34,061 nt of DNA. It comes from Roseivirga sp. UBA7431 (GTDB lineage Bacteria; Bacteroidota; Bacteroidia; Cytophagales; Cyclobacteriaceae). Shown one piece after another: positions 1 to 8,838 of this stretch; position 1 is the first letter of the stretch, and every line of letters begins with the position of its first letter. The translations under genes were made by a program, and so were the position numbers. Below the pieces are notes generated by a model. It did not search any database, was not told where the DNA came from, and saw nothing but the letters and a program-made list of their open reading frames with translations. The stretch is from assembly GCA_002477595.1 (NCBI GenBank), contig DLQN01000015.1:1-34061 (forward strand). The letters are read 5' to 3'.

Positions 1-247
1 CTTGAACAAAAGCATGGGTTGGTTTTGATTCGTCATCTGTTCTTCCATAAAGTCTGAAAAATGCGGATGCTAACATATTTCCGTTATCAATAGCATTTTT
101 CTTTACTTTAGACCAATGTTCTGTTTCCAAAGATTCAAATTCTGCTTCATTCTCGGAAGCAACATACCTATATTGTATGTGAACAATATTTTGAGCAAAC
201 ATTGACGTAGTAAAAACAAGTGCTAGTAAAAAGAATAATTTTTTCAT
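1..247 (-). CDS. Secreted hypothetical protein, N-terminal part only
   Basis: An open frame runs from an ATG at 247 leftwards to the window edge without a stop (82 codons seen). It begins with a clear signal peptide, MKKLFFLLALVFTTSMFAQ, with a probable signal peptidase I cut after Ala-Gln, so the product is exported to the periplasm or outer membrane. The mature part seen (NIVHIQYRYVASENEAEFE onward) is polar with no motif I recognise. It lies divergently from the FAH-family gene. No Shine-Dalgarno sequence is seen, as is usual in Bacteroidota. The C-terminus is missing, so no function can be given. Confidence 0.75.
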   Translation of the reverse strand, partial: MKKLFFLLALVFTTSMFAQNIVHIQYRYVASENEAEFESLETEHWSKVKKNAIDNGNMLASAFFRLYGRTDDESKPTHAFVQ

Positions 248-506
248 CTTAAATTTCATTAATTAGTTTTTAAAATTAATTTACTTAAAAAATATGAAAT
301 TGCAATGTCATACTTAAAAACGCAATGCATCTATTTATTCTATAATGAAAAAATAATAGAATAGATGTGAGAAGTGACTTTGAAGTATTTTTCATAACAT
401 AATCGGTAATGAATTTCAAAATTCTCAAGCTCTTGTCAAATGAAGATAAGATTTGAATTTTATTCTCACGAATAACCCTATATATTTTGATCACAAAAGT
501 ATCCGA
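248..506. other. AT-rich intergenic region between divergent genes
   Basis: A stretch of 259 bases between the divergent starts at 247 and 507. It is strongly AT-rich and should carry promoters for both sides, but I found no convincing TTTG-N19-21-TAnnTTTG promoter pair. A minus-strand frame across 285-545 is low-complexity and overlaps the FAH gene start; I do not regard it as a gene. Confidence 0.4.
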
Positions 507-1115
507 ATGAAAATTATTGCCATCGGCAGAAACTATGCCGACCACATTGCAGAATTGAACAATGAAAGGCCCTCTGAGCCAGTCATTTTCATGAAGCCTG
601 ATACAGCAGTATTACGCAACAATGCTCCTTTCTATTACCCTGACTTTTCTAAAGACATTCATTATGAGGTAGAAGTCTTATTGAAAATCAATAGAGAAGG
701 GAAGTTCGTTGACGAGAAATTTGCGCATAAATACTATGATGAGATCGGCATTGGGGTTGACTTTACGGCTCGTGACATTCAAACGCAATGCAAGGAGAAG
801 GGTCTGCCTTGGGAAAAGGCTAAAGGATTTAATGGCTCTGCACCTATTTCAGAATTTTTACCGAAAGCTGATTTTGACCTCTCTAACCTTGATTTCTCAC
901 TTAAAAAGAACGGAGAAAATGTACAAAGCGGTAATACTAGTCTGATGCTTTACTCATTCGATCAAATCATTGCATATGTATCACAGTTTTTTACGTTGAA
1001 GAAGGGAGACATTATATTTAGCGGTACTCCCGCAGGAGTTGGTCCTATAGTTGTTGGTGACACCTTAGAAGCGTATATTAAAGATAAATTATTACTCGAA
1101 GTTGAGATTAAGTAA
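507..1115 (+). CDS. Fumarylacetoacetate hydrolase (FAH) family protein
   Basis: A 202-residue cytoplasmic enzyme of the FAH fold, acylpyruvase/fumarylpyruvate hydrolase (YcgM, FAHD1) type; members hydrolyse or decarboxylate 2-oxo-acids such as acylpyruvates or oxaloacetate using Mg2+. The family marks are present: GRNYADH near the start, the metal-binding acidic pair in HYEVEVLL, the third acidic ligand in GIGVDFTARD, the KGFNGSAP segment and the C-terminal FSGTPAGVG loop. The frame is open to 453, but I place the start at the ATG at 507 (MKIIAIGRNYA) because homologues begin there and the 18 extra residues look like translated leader. Its last 14 bases overlap the next gene, which suggests translational coupling at the head of a five-gene run. 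The exact substrate cannot be told. Confidence 0.85.
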   Translation: MKIIAIGRNYADHIAELNNERPSEPVIFMKPDTAVLRNNAPFYYPDFSKDIHYEVEVLLKINREGKFVDEKFAHKYYDEIGIGVDFTARDIQTQCKEKGLPWEKAKGFNGSAPISEFLPKADFDLSNLDFSLKKNGENVQSGNTSLMLYSFDQIIAYVSQFFTLKKGDIIFSGTPAGVGPIVVGDTLEAYIKDKLLLEVEIK

Positions 1116-3003
1116 ACCTTTCCTCTTTCTACTCCTTTTATTCCCTATTGGCCTTATGGCTCAGTATCAAGGAATTGACAAAAACTATTACGATTTCCCC
1201 ATTCAGCCCGATAAAACGAATTTCCTAAGCGGAAACATGGGGGAACTGCGCTCTAGCCACTTTCATGCTGGTTTAGACATAAAGACAGCAGGAAAAGAAG
1301 GCCTTAATGTATTTGCTGCTGCTGAAGGTTATGTGAGTAGAATTCGAGTTGCCACTGGTGGCTATGGCAACTGTATTTACATTCAGCATCCAAATGGCAC
1401 AACAACTGTCTACGCCCATTTGCAGAAGTTCAATCCTGTGATCGCTGAGTATGTCCTGAAAAATCAATACAAAAGAGAATCGTTTACTGTTAATCTATTT
1501 CCTAAAAGGAACGAATTTATCTTGAAGAAGGGTGAAATACTTGGCTTATCTGGTAATTCAGGTTCTTCTACTGGCCCACACTTACACTTTGAAATTAGAG
1601 GGCTTAATCAAGAAGTATTAGATCCGCTTCGGATTAGCAAGTTCACACAAATTGAAGACGACATCGCTCCTGCAGTTCAAAGTGTGGCGCTAAAAGCCAT
1701 GGATATGGATGCCAGAGTTAAAGGCCAATTCGGTCGATTTGAATTCCCGTTAATCAAGAAAAATGGTTCATATGTAATAACAGATACTATTGAAGTCTCA
1801 GGCAAAATTGGGCTCGAAATTTATGCTTACGACCAGCTTAATGGTGCTACTAACAAGAACGGAGTTCCCTTGATTGACGTCACCGTCAATGACCAACTCT
1901 ATTTCAGTCAAAACATCGACTCCATCAATTTTTCTACACAAAAGGACATCCTCATCCACACCAATTATCAGGCGCAAAAAGAGTCTAGAATCAGATATAA
2001 CAAGCTCTATGTCGATGATGGAAACACGCTTGAATTTTATGATGCGAAAGTCAATGATGGTTTCATCTTTGTAGCACCGCAGGAAATCAAAAAAATTGGC
2101 ATGAAGTTGCAAGATGCCTTTGGCAATACGAGTACAGTAGCGCTGACTTTGAAAGGAATAGAAAAAAGTGAAGTGATCCAGAGTGAAATACCCACCAAAA
2201 GAAGCACTTATGTGCAAGACAATACCCTAATGATTTTCCAACCGAAGGATTCGGTTAACAACAACATCACCCTTTATAACCAAAAGGGATCGTTCATCGC
2301 TGAACCCACCTACCACAATGATCTATCAAATGTATACCTCATAGACTTAAGAAAATTTCTTCCTCAGGAAGTGACCTTCAACAATGGTGGAACAGAATCC
2401 TTACAGTTTACCGACCGAATTCCTGCGGCTAATGAGCACTCTTACCTGAGCGATACTTACTCTTTGAGGTTCTCAAAGAATGCGCTATTCGATACAGTAT
2501 ATATCCGTGCGCGCCATTTTATTGATGAGGCTCAAATGGAAGTATTGGAAGTAGATCAGGATCGTTATCCGCTAAAAGGTTCGGTGTATGCAGAGTTCAC
2601 TCCGATAGCAGCATATGAGGACATTGAAAAATACCATGTCTATAGCATCAAAAACCCTAAATACCCAGGCTTTGTTGGTGGGAAATATGATGAAGGAAAG
2701 TTCGCATTTAGCTTCTCAAGCTTTGGCAAGTTCACTTTGCTAAAAGACGATGTAGCTCCTGTTATTGAGAAGCGTAGTGTGAAAAACGAAAGAATTACCC
2801 TAACCATTAGAGATAATCTATCTGGAATTAATAGTTTCGAAGCCAAGTTGAATGGTGAGTGGATACTCATGAAATATGAACCAAAAAGAAGTTTAATCTG
2901 GTCTGAACGATTAGATAAAAACAAACCTCTCATTGGTGAGTTTGAATTGAAGGTGGCAGATAATGCCGGCAACGAATCATTGTTAAAACTAAAATTAGAA
3001 TAA
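1102..3003 (+). CDS. Secreted M23 (LytM) family metallopeptidase
   Basis: A 633-residue exported protein. A signal peptide (about residues 1-21, ending LMAQ) precedes a LytM/M23 domain near residues 45-175. Zinc ligands are visible as H55 and D59 (HFHAGLD) and H162 (HLHFE); H106 (YAHLQ) and H160 are the other active-site histidines. The motif set is complete, so an active peptidoglycan endopeptidase or L,D-carboxypeptidase is expected. The long C-terminal part (about 180-633) is beta-rich and Ig-like, as in Bacteroidota M23 proteins, and probably positions the enzyme at the cell surface. There is no ATG near the start; I use the TTG at 1102, which lies inside the end of the FAH gene. The spacing to bcp is three bases, so they are probably co-transcribed. 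Confidence 0.87.
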   Translation: MRLSKPFLFLLLLFPIGLMAQYQGIDKNYYDFPIQPDKTNFLSGNMGELRSSHFHAGLDIKTAGKEGLNVFAAAEGYVSRIRVATGGYGNCIYIQHPNGTTTVYAHLQKFNPVIAEYVLKNQYKRESFTVNLFPKRNEFILKKGEILGLSGNSGSSTGPHLHFEIRGLNQEVLDPLRISKFTQIEDDIAPAVQSVALKAMDMDARVKGQFGRFEFPLIKKNGSYVITDTIEVSGKIGLEIYAYDQLNGATNKNGVPLIDVTVNDQLYFSQNIDSINFSTQKDILIHTNYQAQKESRIRYNKLYVDDGNTLEFYDAKVNDGFIFVAPQEIKKIGMKLQDAFGNTSTVALTLKGIEKSEVIQSEIPTKRSTYVQDNTLMIFQPKDSVNNNITLYNQKGSFIAEPTYHNDLSNVYLIDLRKFLPQEVTFNNGGTESLQFTDRIPAANEHSYLSDTYSLRFSKNALFDTVYIRARHFIDEAQMEVLEVDQDRYPLKGSVYAEFTPIAAYEDIEKYHVYSIKNPKYPGFVGGKYDEGKFAFSFSSFGKFTLLKDDVAPVIEKRSVKNERITLTIRDNLSGINSFEAKLNGEWILMKYEPKRSLIWSERLDKNKPLIGEFELKVADNAGNESLLKLKLE

Positions 3004-3006
3004 CAT

Positions 3007-3456
3007 ATGGCTTTACAAGTAGGCGACAAAGCTCCAGCATTTGAGGGCATCGACCAAGACAGCAATCCTATCAAACTTTCAGACTTCAGTGGTAAAAAAC
3101 TCGTGCTTTACTTTTACCCTAAAGACAATACTCCGGGGTGTACTGCACAATCATGTAACCTAAGAGATAATTATGATGCACTGCTAACAGCAGGATACGC
3201 GGTCGTTGGCATCAGCTCTGACTCGCCAAAAAAGCACCTCAATTTCATTGCTAAATATGACCTTCCTTTCCCTCTTATTGCGGACGAAGACAAAAGCATT
3301 CATGAACAATACGGCACTTGGGTTGAAAAATCTATGTATGGAAAGACGTATATGGGCACCGCAAGAACTACATTTGTAATCAATGGCGAAGGTGTGATCG
3401 AAGAGATTGTAGCCAAGGTGAAAACTAAAGATCACACTGCCCAGATATTAGATTAA
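3007..3456 (+). CDS. bcp: Thiol peroxidase of the Bcp/PrxQ class
   Basis: A 149-residue thioredoxin-fold peroxiredoxin that reduces hydrogen peroxide and organic hydroperoxides in the cytoplasm, recycled by thioredoxin. The peroxidatic cysteine is C45 in NTPGCTAQSC and the resolving cysteine is C50, the C-x4-C spacing typical of the atypical two-cysteine Bcp/PrxQ group. The GDKAPAF start and FYPKDNTPGC block are standard, and the length matches the family. It starts three bases after the M23 stop and ends 24 bases before the transketolase N-half, so it sits inside the operon-like run. Confidence 0.93.
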   Translation: MALQVGDKAPAFEGIDQDSNPIKLSDFSGKKLVLYFYPKDNTPGCTAQSCNLRDNYDALLTAGYAVVGISSDSPKKHLNFIAKYDLPFPLIADEDKSIHEQYGTWVEKSMYGKTYMGTARTTFVINGEGVIEEIVAKVKTKDHTAQILD

Positions 3457-3480
3457 ATCACAACCTTATAATTTTTAATA

Positions 3481-4329
3481 GTGAGTAAACCAACAACAGC
3501 AGAACTTGAGCGCATCGCTTCACAAGTTAGACGTGATATTGTGCGTATGGTTCATGCAGTCAACTCAGGCCACCCAGGTGGCTCACTTGGCTGTACCGAC
3601 TTTTTAGTAGCCCTTTATTTCCATGCCATGAACCGTAAAGACGGATTTGATATGGATGGCAAAGGCGAAGACCTCTTTTTCCTTTCTAATGGACACATAT
3701 CTCCAGTTTGGTACAGCGTACTGGCAAGGGCTGGCTATTTTGAAGTTTCAGAATTAGCTACATTCAGAAAGATCAATTCTCGCCTTCAAGGGCACCCAGC
3801 TACTGAAGAAGGTTTAGAAGGTATTCGGATTGCTTCAGGATCACTTGGGCAAGGACTTTCCGTTGCTTGTGGTGCTGCTCAGGCCAAGAAGTTAAATGGT
3901 GACAAAAACCTCATTTACGCCTTAATGGGTGATGGAGAATTAGAGGAAGGTCAAGTTTGGGAAGCGGCTATGTATGCTGCTCACTGCAAAGTTGATAACC
4001 TCATTGCTACTGTTGACTTTAACGGTCAGCAAATTGATGGCCCTACAGAAGAAGTAATGTCACTAGGGAATATTAAAGCGAAGTTTGAAGCCTTTGGATG
4101 GACAGTGATTGAAAGCAATGGCAATGACATGGCTTCCATAGTCTCTAGCCTCGAAGAAGCTAAGAAGTTAACGGGTCAAGGTAAACCTATCTTGAACTTG
4201 ATGACCACTGACATGGGCTATGGCGTTGACTTTATGGTCGGTACGCACAAGTGGCACGGTGTTGCGCCAAATGATGAGCAACTTGCTGATGCACTAGGTC
4301 AATTGGAAGAAACTTTGGGAGACTACTAA
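3481..4329 (+). CDS. Transketolase, N-terminal (thiamine diphosphate-binding) subunit
   Basis: A 282-residue protein that matches only the first half of a classical transketolase. With the next gene it should form the enzyme that moves two-carbon ketol units between sugar phosphates in the pentose phosphate pathway. Visible marks are [10 protein letters not shown] near the start, the conserved SGSLGQGLS loop, and the thiamine diphosphate motif GDGELEEGQ followed about 24 residues on by [10 protein letters not shown]. The start codon is GTG at 3481. Split transketolases are well known in archaea, Thermotoga and Bacteroidota, so this is a normal arrangement and not a frameshift: the reading is clean and the halves are separated by a real stop and start. 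Confidence 0.92.
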   Translation: MSKPTTAELERIASQVRRDIVRMVHAVNSGHPGGSLGCTDFLVALYFHAMNRKDGFDMDGKGEDLFFLSNGHISPVWYSVLARAGYFEVSELATFRKINSRLQGHPATEEGLEGIRIASGSLGQGLSVACGAAQAKKLNGDKNLIYALMGDGELEEGQVWEAAMYAAHCKVDNLIATVDFNGQQIDGPTEEVMSLGNIKAKFEAFGWTVIESNGNDMASIVSSLEEAKKLTGQGKPILNLMTTDMGYGVDFMVGTHKWHGVAPNDEQLADALGQLEETLGDY

Positions 4330-4339
4330 ACTAGAAACG

Positions 4340-5293
4340 ATGACTAAAATTACTTATACAGAAAAGAAAGACACGCGGTCTGGTTTTGGTGCTGGTTTAG
4401 CTGAACTCGGTAGAACTAATCCCAATGTAGTTGCACTATGTGCCGACCTTGTTGGATCACTGAAAATGCAGGAGTTCATTAAAGAGAACCCTGAAAGATT
4501 TTTCCAAATTGGTATTGCAGAAGCCAACATGATGGGTATCGCTGCAGGCTTAACGATTGGAGGCAAAATTCCTTTCTCTGGTACTTTCGCTAACTTCTCA
4601 ACTGGTCGTGTATATGATCAAATCAGACAGTCAATTGCTTATTCTGAGAAGAATGTGAAGATTTGTGCTTCGCATGCTGGACTAACCCTCGGTGAAGATG
4701 GTGCAACTCATCAGATTCTTGAAGACATCGGTATGATGAAAATGCTACCCAACATGGTAGTCATTAATCCTTGCGATTATAATCAAACCAAAGCAGCAAC
4801 CATTGCTATTGCCGATTACCATGGCCCAGTATACTTAAGGTTCGGAAGACCTTCTGTCCCTATCTTCACTCCTGCTGATCAGAAGTTCGAGATAGGTAAA
4901 GCCATAAAATTAATCGAAGGTACTGACGTGACGATCTTCGCAACAGGTCACTTGGTGTGGGAAGCGATTGAAGCTGAAGCTGTATTGGCAGAGCAAGGGA
5001 TTAGTGTAGAGGTGATTAACATTCACACAATCAAACCGCTAGATACAGAAGCGATCTTAGCATCAGTTGCTAAAACTGGATGTGTCGTCACTGCCGAAGA
5101 GCATCAAATGAATGGTGGCCTTGGAGACAGCGTTGCTCAAACACTCGCATTGAATCACCCAGCACCGTTAGAAATGGTTGCGGTGAACGATTCATTTGGA
5201 GAAAGTGGTAAGCCAGCTGAATTGATGACCAAGTATGGTATCGATGCGGCTAACATAGTGAAAGCGGCTCAAAGAGCTATTGCAAGAAAATAG
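4340..5293 (+). CDS. Transketolase, C-terminal (pyrimidine-binding and C-terminal domain) subunit
   Basis: A 317-residue partner of the preceding gene. It holds the pyrimidine-binding domain, with the cofactor-contacting glutamate in [17 protein letters not shown], the [12 protein letters not shown] segment, and the C-terminal fold ([20 protein letters not shown]). The gap to the N-half is ten bases, which fits co-translation of a heteromeric enzyme. It is related to the C-terminal part of DXS, but the presence of a matching N-half immediately upstream makes transketolase the better call. The gene ends just before a strong hairpin terminator. Confidence 0.92.
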   Translation: MTKITYTEKKDTRSGFGAGLAELGRTNPNVVALCADLVGSLKMQEFIKENPERFFQIGIAEANMMGIAAGLTIGGKIPFSGTFANFSTGRVYDQIRQSIAYSEKNVKICASHAGLTLGEDGATHQILEDIGMMKMLPNMVVINPCDYNQTKAATIAIADYHGPVYLRFGRPSVPIFTPADQKFEIGKAIKLIEGTDVTIFATGHLVWEAIEAEAVLAEQGISVEVINIHTIKPLDTEAILASVAKTGCVVTAEEHQMNGGLGDSVAQTLALNHPAPLEMVAVNDSFGESGKPAELMTKYGIDAANIVKAAQRAIARK

Positions 5294-5313
5294 AATAACA
5301 TAACTATTGAATG

Positions 5314-5344
5314 AAGCCCTTTTCGAAAGATTAGGGCTTTTTTA
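5314..5344 (+). terminator. Rho-independent terminator after the transketolase genes
   Basis: AAGCCCT (5314-5320) pairs with AGGGCTT (5333-5339) around a 12-base loop and is followed by a T-rich run (TTTTTT). The hairpin overlaps the last codons of the convergent gene ending at 5331, so the two operons share this spot. The flank and stem resemble the terminators at 28970 and 31042. Confidence 0.8.
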
Positions 5345-6908
5345 TTTCTATTAGAAAGACGGGTTCCCCCGAATAAGAAAACTCACTATGCTGAACATAA
5401 TCCATGTTTTTCGGAAAGTCTCTGGCATAACAGAAGTAAAATCCAGGTTCGTATTCTGACTTTTGATATAATACTTCTTCCCTAGTAGCTTCAATATAAA
5501 AAACAATGGTGAGCGACATGCGAAGATCTCCATATCGATAGAGCGGTTGGTCTTGCGTCAATTCAGCTATTTCATAGCCCAAGCTCCTGTCTTCAGCCGC
5601 ACCAGTATTCAATACCCTAGTTACGGGTAAGATGCAAGAAAAGCCAAACTTGAGGATTGCCATCACAGCTATAATGACAAGGTACGGCCTAACATGTTTT
5701 GATAAAAACATATAGCCTAGCATCAGCACTAAAATCAATACAATTGATAGTATGAGGTTCAAATTCGTAACCACCGCTAATTGTCCTGGAAAAAAACCCA
5801 CCAAAGGCACTAAGGCAAAAAGCCCAACAAATACTAAGGCCATAATTTTAAGCACCTTCTTCCAAAGCATTACACTAGATTGAAAAGCAACATAGACCAA
5901 AGGGATAATCAAAAATGGAAATAAGGGATAGATATATCTTGACTTAGCTTCTGTTGAAAACCAATACACTAAGAAATTGAACACAAAGACTAAAACAGCA
6001 TACCAAACCACCGGGTCCTTCTTCAGTACTTTTAAAATGTCTTTCCTAAAGAGTACTGGAATCAATAATCCTGCAGGCAAAATATTCTTAATCGTATCAA
6101 GTGGAAATGATACAAGGTGTCCCAACCATTTGACGAGTCCGCCATTAGTTGCTTTATCTGCTGACTCAGCAAACAATGTCGTCCACCAACTGCCTACGTC
6201 CTGATATTGACTATACATATAGAAGTATCCGCCTACTATGATTGCAAAAAGGCCTATCCCCGCAAAGTGAGGTACTTTAAGAAGCGCTTTGAACTGTCGC
6301 TTATGAATGAAATAAACCAGAAGAGTAATAGCCGCATAAGGCAGTGAAGTCAATCCTTTCGTTAAAAACCCTATGGCTGTAAAGAGGTATACCACCAAAA
6401 AGAGCTTCCAGTATGCTCCTTTTTCTCCGTAGTGATAAGTAGCGAAGATTGGAATGGCTGTGATCAAAGCATAGAACAAATCGATCTCACCGAGTGTACT
6501 GAAGTAAACGAGGATATCAGCTGCTACCAATAGGCTCATCGCTACAAAAACTGCTGTCAAATGACCTAGGTACTTTCGAGTAAAAAGAAAAGTTATTAGT
6601 GAAAGCAGCAAATGACTAAAGACAGAAAAGAAACGTGTGGCAAACTCTGTATAACCTCCAAAAAACTTGTAGGAAGCGATCAACACCCAGTTATATACAG
6701 GTGGTTTCCTAAAATACAAGTCTCCCGTTTGGGTGGGCACCCAAAGGTTATCTTGAAATATCATTTCTAAGGCAATGAGTCCTCTTCTTGGTTCTTCCAA
6801 AAAGAGTGGGTATATGCCGAGTTGATAAAAAAAAGAGAAGATCAACAGCAACAAACAACCCACAACAAGTTGGTTTTCGGACCTAATTAAGGGCTGTTGG
6901 CTGATCAT
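5331..6908 (-). CDS. GT-C fold membrane glycosyltransferase (ArnT/PMT-like)
   Basis: A 525-residue polytopic inner-membrane protein with about 11-12 hydrophobic segments. The first periplasmic loop carries the acidic motif FLEEPRRGLIALEM (residues 37-49) and then the FRKPPVYNW motif (about 66-74), both hallmarks of the ArnT/protein mannosyltransferase (PMT_2, pfam13231-like) superfamily, which transfer sugars from polyprenyl-phosphate donors to lipid or protein acceptors on the outer side of the membrane. The acceptor here is unknown; lipid A glycosylation is possible but not shown. It stands alone, convergent with the transketolase genes and divergent from the aminotransferase. Confidence 0.82.
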   Translation of the reverse strand: MISQQPLIRSENQLVVGCLLLLIFSFFYQLGIYPLFLEEPRRGLIALEMIFQDNLWVPTQTGDLYFRKPPVYNWVLIASYKFFGGYTEFATRFFSVFSHLLLSLITFLFTRKYLGHLTAVFVAMSLLVAADILVYFSTLGEIDLFYALITAIPIFATYHYGEKGAYWKLFLVVYLFTAIGFLTKGLTSLPYAAITLLVYFIHKRQFKALLKVPHFAGIGLFAIIVGGYFYMYSQYQDVGSWWTTLFAESADKATNGGLVKWLGHLVSFPLDTIKNILPAGLLIPVLFRKDILKVLKKDPVVWYAVLVFVFNFLVYWFSTEAKSRYIYPLFPFLIIPLVYVAFQSSVMLWKKVLKIMALVFVGLFALVPLVGFFPGQLAVVTNLNLILSIVLILVLMLGYMFLSKHVRPYLVIIAVMAILKFGFSCILPVTRVLNTGAAEDRSLGYEIAELTQDQPLYRYGDLRMSLTIVFYIEATREEVLYQKSEYEPGFYFCYARDFPKNMDYVQHSEFSYSGEPVFLIEIKKP

Positions 6909-6965
6909 TCATCAAAACTAACAGATCAAGGCATTTGAATAAGCATATCTTCATTAATTTCGCAT

Positions 6966-8153
6966 ATGCCTTCAGCTTCAGAGACATTCTTAACACACTT
7001 AGCCCAGACCTCACCCCATCCACTTCAGTTGGAGGTAAGTCATGCGGAGGGCTCATATATTTTTGATCAATCAGGCAAAAAGTACTTTGACTTAATTTCA
7101 GGTATTGCTGTTTCTAATATAGGGCACCGCCATCCCAAGGTAGTTGATGCTATTAAGCAGCAAGTTGATAAATACATGCATGTAATGGCTTATGGTGAGT
7201 TTATTCAAAACCCACAAAATCAGCTAGCCTTAGAATTGACTAAACTCCTTCCCTCCACTCTAAACTCTTGTTACTTTGTTAATAGCGGTGCAGAAGCAAA
7301 TGAAGGTGCACTAAAATTAGCCAAGCGTATTACAGGAAGGACTGAACTTATCGCTTGTAAGAAATCCTATCACGGTAGTACACACGGAGCCCTGAGTGTA
7401 TCAGGCAACGAGGTTAAGAAAAATGCCTATCGACCGCTTTTACCAGGTGTTAAGTTTATTGAATTCAATAATACTCTGGATCTATCTCAAATCACTGACA
7501 AAACAGCTGCTGTTATTATAGAGCCCATTCAAGGAGATGCTGGTGTAAGAATACCTTCAGAAAATTACTTGAAGCAACTGCGACAGCGCTGTACAGCGGT
7601 GGGCGCACAATTAATCTTTGACGAAATACAGACTGGTTTTGGTAGAACAGGTAAACTCTTTGCTTTCGAACACTTTGATGTTATCCCTGATATTTTGACT
7701 ATCGCAAAGGCATTCGGTGGCGGTATGCCCATTGGCGCTTTTGTCAGCGATAAGCTCCAGATGGACTTATTAACTCACAGCCCTATGCTAGGTCATATTA
7801 CTACCTTTGGTGGCCACCCAGTCAACTGCGCTGCCGCATTAGCCAACTTAAAAGTAATTCAAGAAGAGCACCTTATCGAAGGTATTGAAGCCAAAGGAGC
7901 ACTCTTAGAAAAGCATATCAATCACCCAAGTATTAAAGAAATAAGACGGAAAGGTTTAATGTTTGCTGTAGAATTCGAGTCTCCAGAAACGGTACAAAAA
8001 ATTGTCCTCAAGTGTTTAGAAGAAGGGATCATTACGTTTTGGTTCTTGTCGTGCCCAGAGAGTTTCCGACTAGCCCCACCAATTAACATGACGAATGAAG
8101 ACCTGATACATACAGGTAAAATCATTTGGGAAGTCATTAATACTTCTATATAA
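6966..8153 (+). CDS. Class III PLP-dependent aminotransferase
   Basis: A 395-residue cytoplasmic aminotransferase of the acetylornithine/GABA/ornithine subgroup (fold type I). Key features are SGAEANEGALKLAK (107-120) for phosphate binding, EPIQGDAG (186-193), FDEIQTGFGRTG (218-229) with D219 contacting the PLP nitrogen, and the Schiff-base lysine K248 in TIAKAFGGGMP. All are intact. The product most resembles the aspartate aminotransferase family proteins of Bacteroidota, whose substrate is often not settled; acetylornithine or another omega-amino acid are candidates. No arginine biosynthesis genes lie nearby, so context does not decide. The only ATG upstream of conserved sequence is at 6966. 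Confidence 0.88.
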   Translation: MPSASETFLTHLAQTSPHPLQLEVSHAEGSYIFDQSGKKYFDLISGIAVSNIGHRHPKVVDAIKQQVDKYMHVMAYGEFIQNPQNQLALELTKLLPSTLNSCYFVNSGAEANEGALKLAKRITGRTELIACKKSYHGSTHGALSVSGNEVKKNAYRPLLPGVKFIEFNNTLDLSQITDKTAAVIIEPIQGDAGVRIPSENYLKQLRQRCTAVGAQLIFDEIQTGFGRTGKLFAFEHFDVIPDILTIAKAFGGGMPIGAFVSDKLQMDLLTHSPMLGHITTFGGHPVNCAAALANLKVIQEEHLIEGIEAKGALLEKHINHPSIKEIRRKGLMFAVEFESPETVQKIVLKCLEEGIITFWFLSCPESFRLAPPINMTNEDLIHTGKIIWEVINTSI

Positions 8154-8179
8154 AAAAACATCCAACCTAAGAGATTGGA
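8152..8179 (-). terminator. Possible weak terminator for the minus-strand remnant
   Basis: Read on the minus strand, TCCAA (8179-8175) pairs with TTGGA (8165-8161) and a run of seven T residues follows (8158-8152). It lies just past the amidohydrolase remnant and touches the stop codon of the convergent aminotransferase. The stem is only five to six base pairs. Confidence 0.4.
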
Positions 8180-8207
8180 CGCTTATATAGTAAGTAGTTG
8201 TTAAACC

Positions 8208-8730
8208 TTAATTCTTTTTGGAAATAACGGATTTCGAATAATCGCTTTGCCTTAAAATTTTAACCTTTTCGTCCCCCACTAATACAAAGTCTACTCTGAA
8301 CTTTGACATATCTTCAATACTTCCATAGCAAATTAATAGTTGAGCATCACAACCTATAGTTATACATCGCTCTACCTCTTGATCTCGAATAGCAATATTA
8401 ATAGGTTCTGCATTTGCTCTGGTGAGAACAATTCCTGAATTAGCAACTTCTGCTTTTTTGAATGGGTAAATATGATATTCAGGACCTAAGCGATCGACTT
8501 GGAATTTTGTCAAGTCAATTTTCTCCATTGCATCTCCAGCCAGAAGGGTTACAAAACCGTCTTTAATAGCCAAAGCAGCATTCTCCACTACTTCATCCTA
8601 GGTGCACAGTAGCCCCTAACAGAAGTCTGCCTTCACTTACTTCACGATAGGCCGTAGATATCGGTGCTTCTGCACAGGAAAACCCTAGCAATACAATTAA
8701 AGAGAATATAATATATTTGAAATTCTTCAT
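8208..8730 (-). pseudogene. Amidohydrolase remnant: frameshifted and internally deleted lipoprotein
   Basis: Two frames together look like one decayed gene. From an ATG at 8730 comes a lipoprotein signal (MKNFKYIIFSLIVLLGFSC) and then REVSEGRLLLGATVHLG, stopping at TGA 8593-8595. The next frame, shifted by one base, continues the same sequence as DEVVENAALAIKDGFVTL and runs to 8208. Joined, this is the beta-sandwich start of an imidazolonepropionase-like amidohydrolase (ATVH, then ENAALAIKDG, then YHIYP). Right after YHIYP the sequence jumps to something like the family C-terminus (ITIGCDAQLLI, then GSIEDM). The roughly 300-residue metal-binding barrel (HxH and other ligands) is missing. I therefore read it as a dead gene. 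Alternatives are a sequencing error plus a genuine short protein, or translation of the shorter frame from GTG 8588. Confidence 0.6.
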
Positions 8731-8838
8731 GCTTTGTAAAACAATTGGAGAGACCATACTCTCACTTCAACGGTGTATTTTAGCTTATGAAGGTTGGTGG
8801 TTAAGAAGTTGGTTCGAACCTTTCTTCCTTATACAAAA

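Noticed and set aside
1798..2217. A 139-codon antisense frame inside the M23 peptidase gene
   Set aside because: The sense gene is complete and conserved in kind; the antisense protein shows no motif.
3481..5293. Transketolase apparently broken into two frames
   Set aside because: The halves end and start cleanly at domain borders, and split transketolases are normal in Bacteroidota; not a pseudogene.
8795..8838. GGTTCGAACC at 8811-8820 looks like a tRNA T-arm
   Set aside because: No acceptor stem, anticodon arm or D-arm can be fitted around it, and the distance to hslV is too short. It is a simple 10-bp palindrome.
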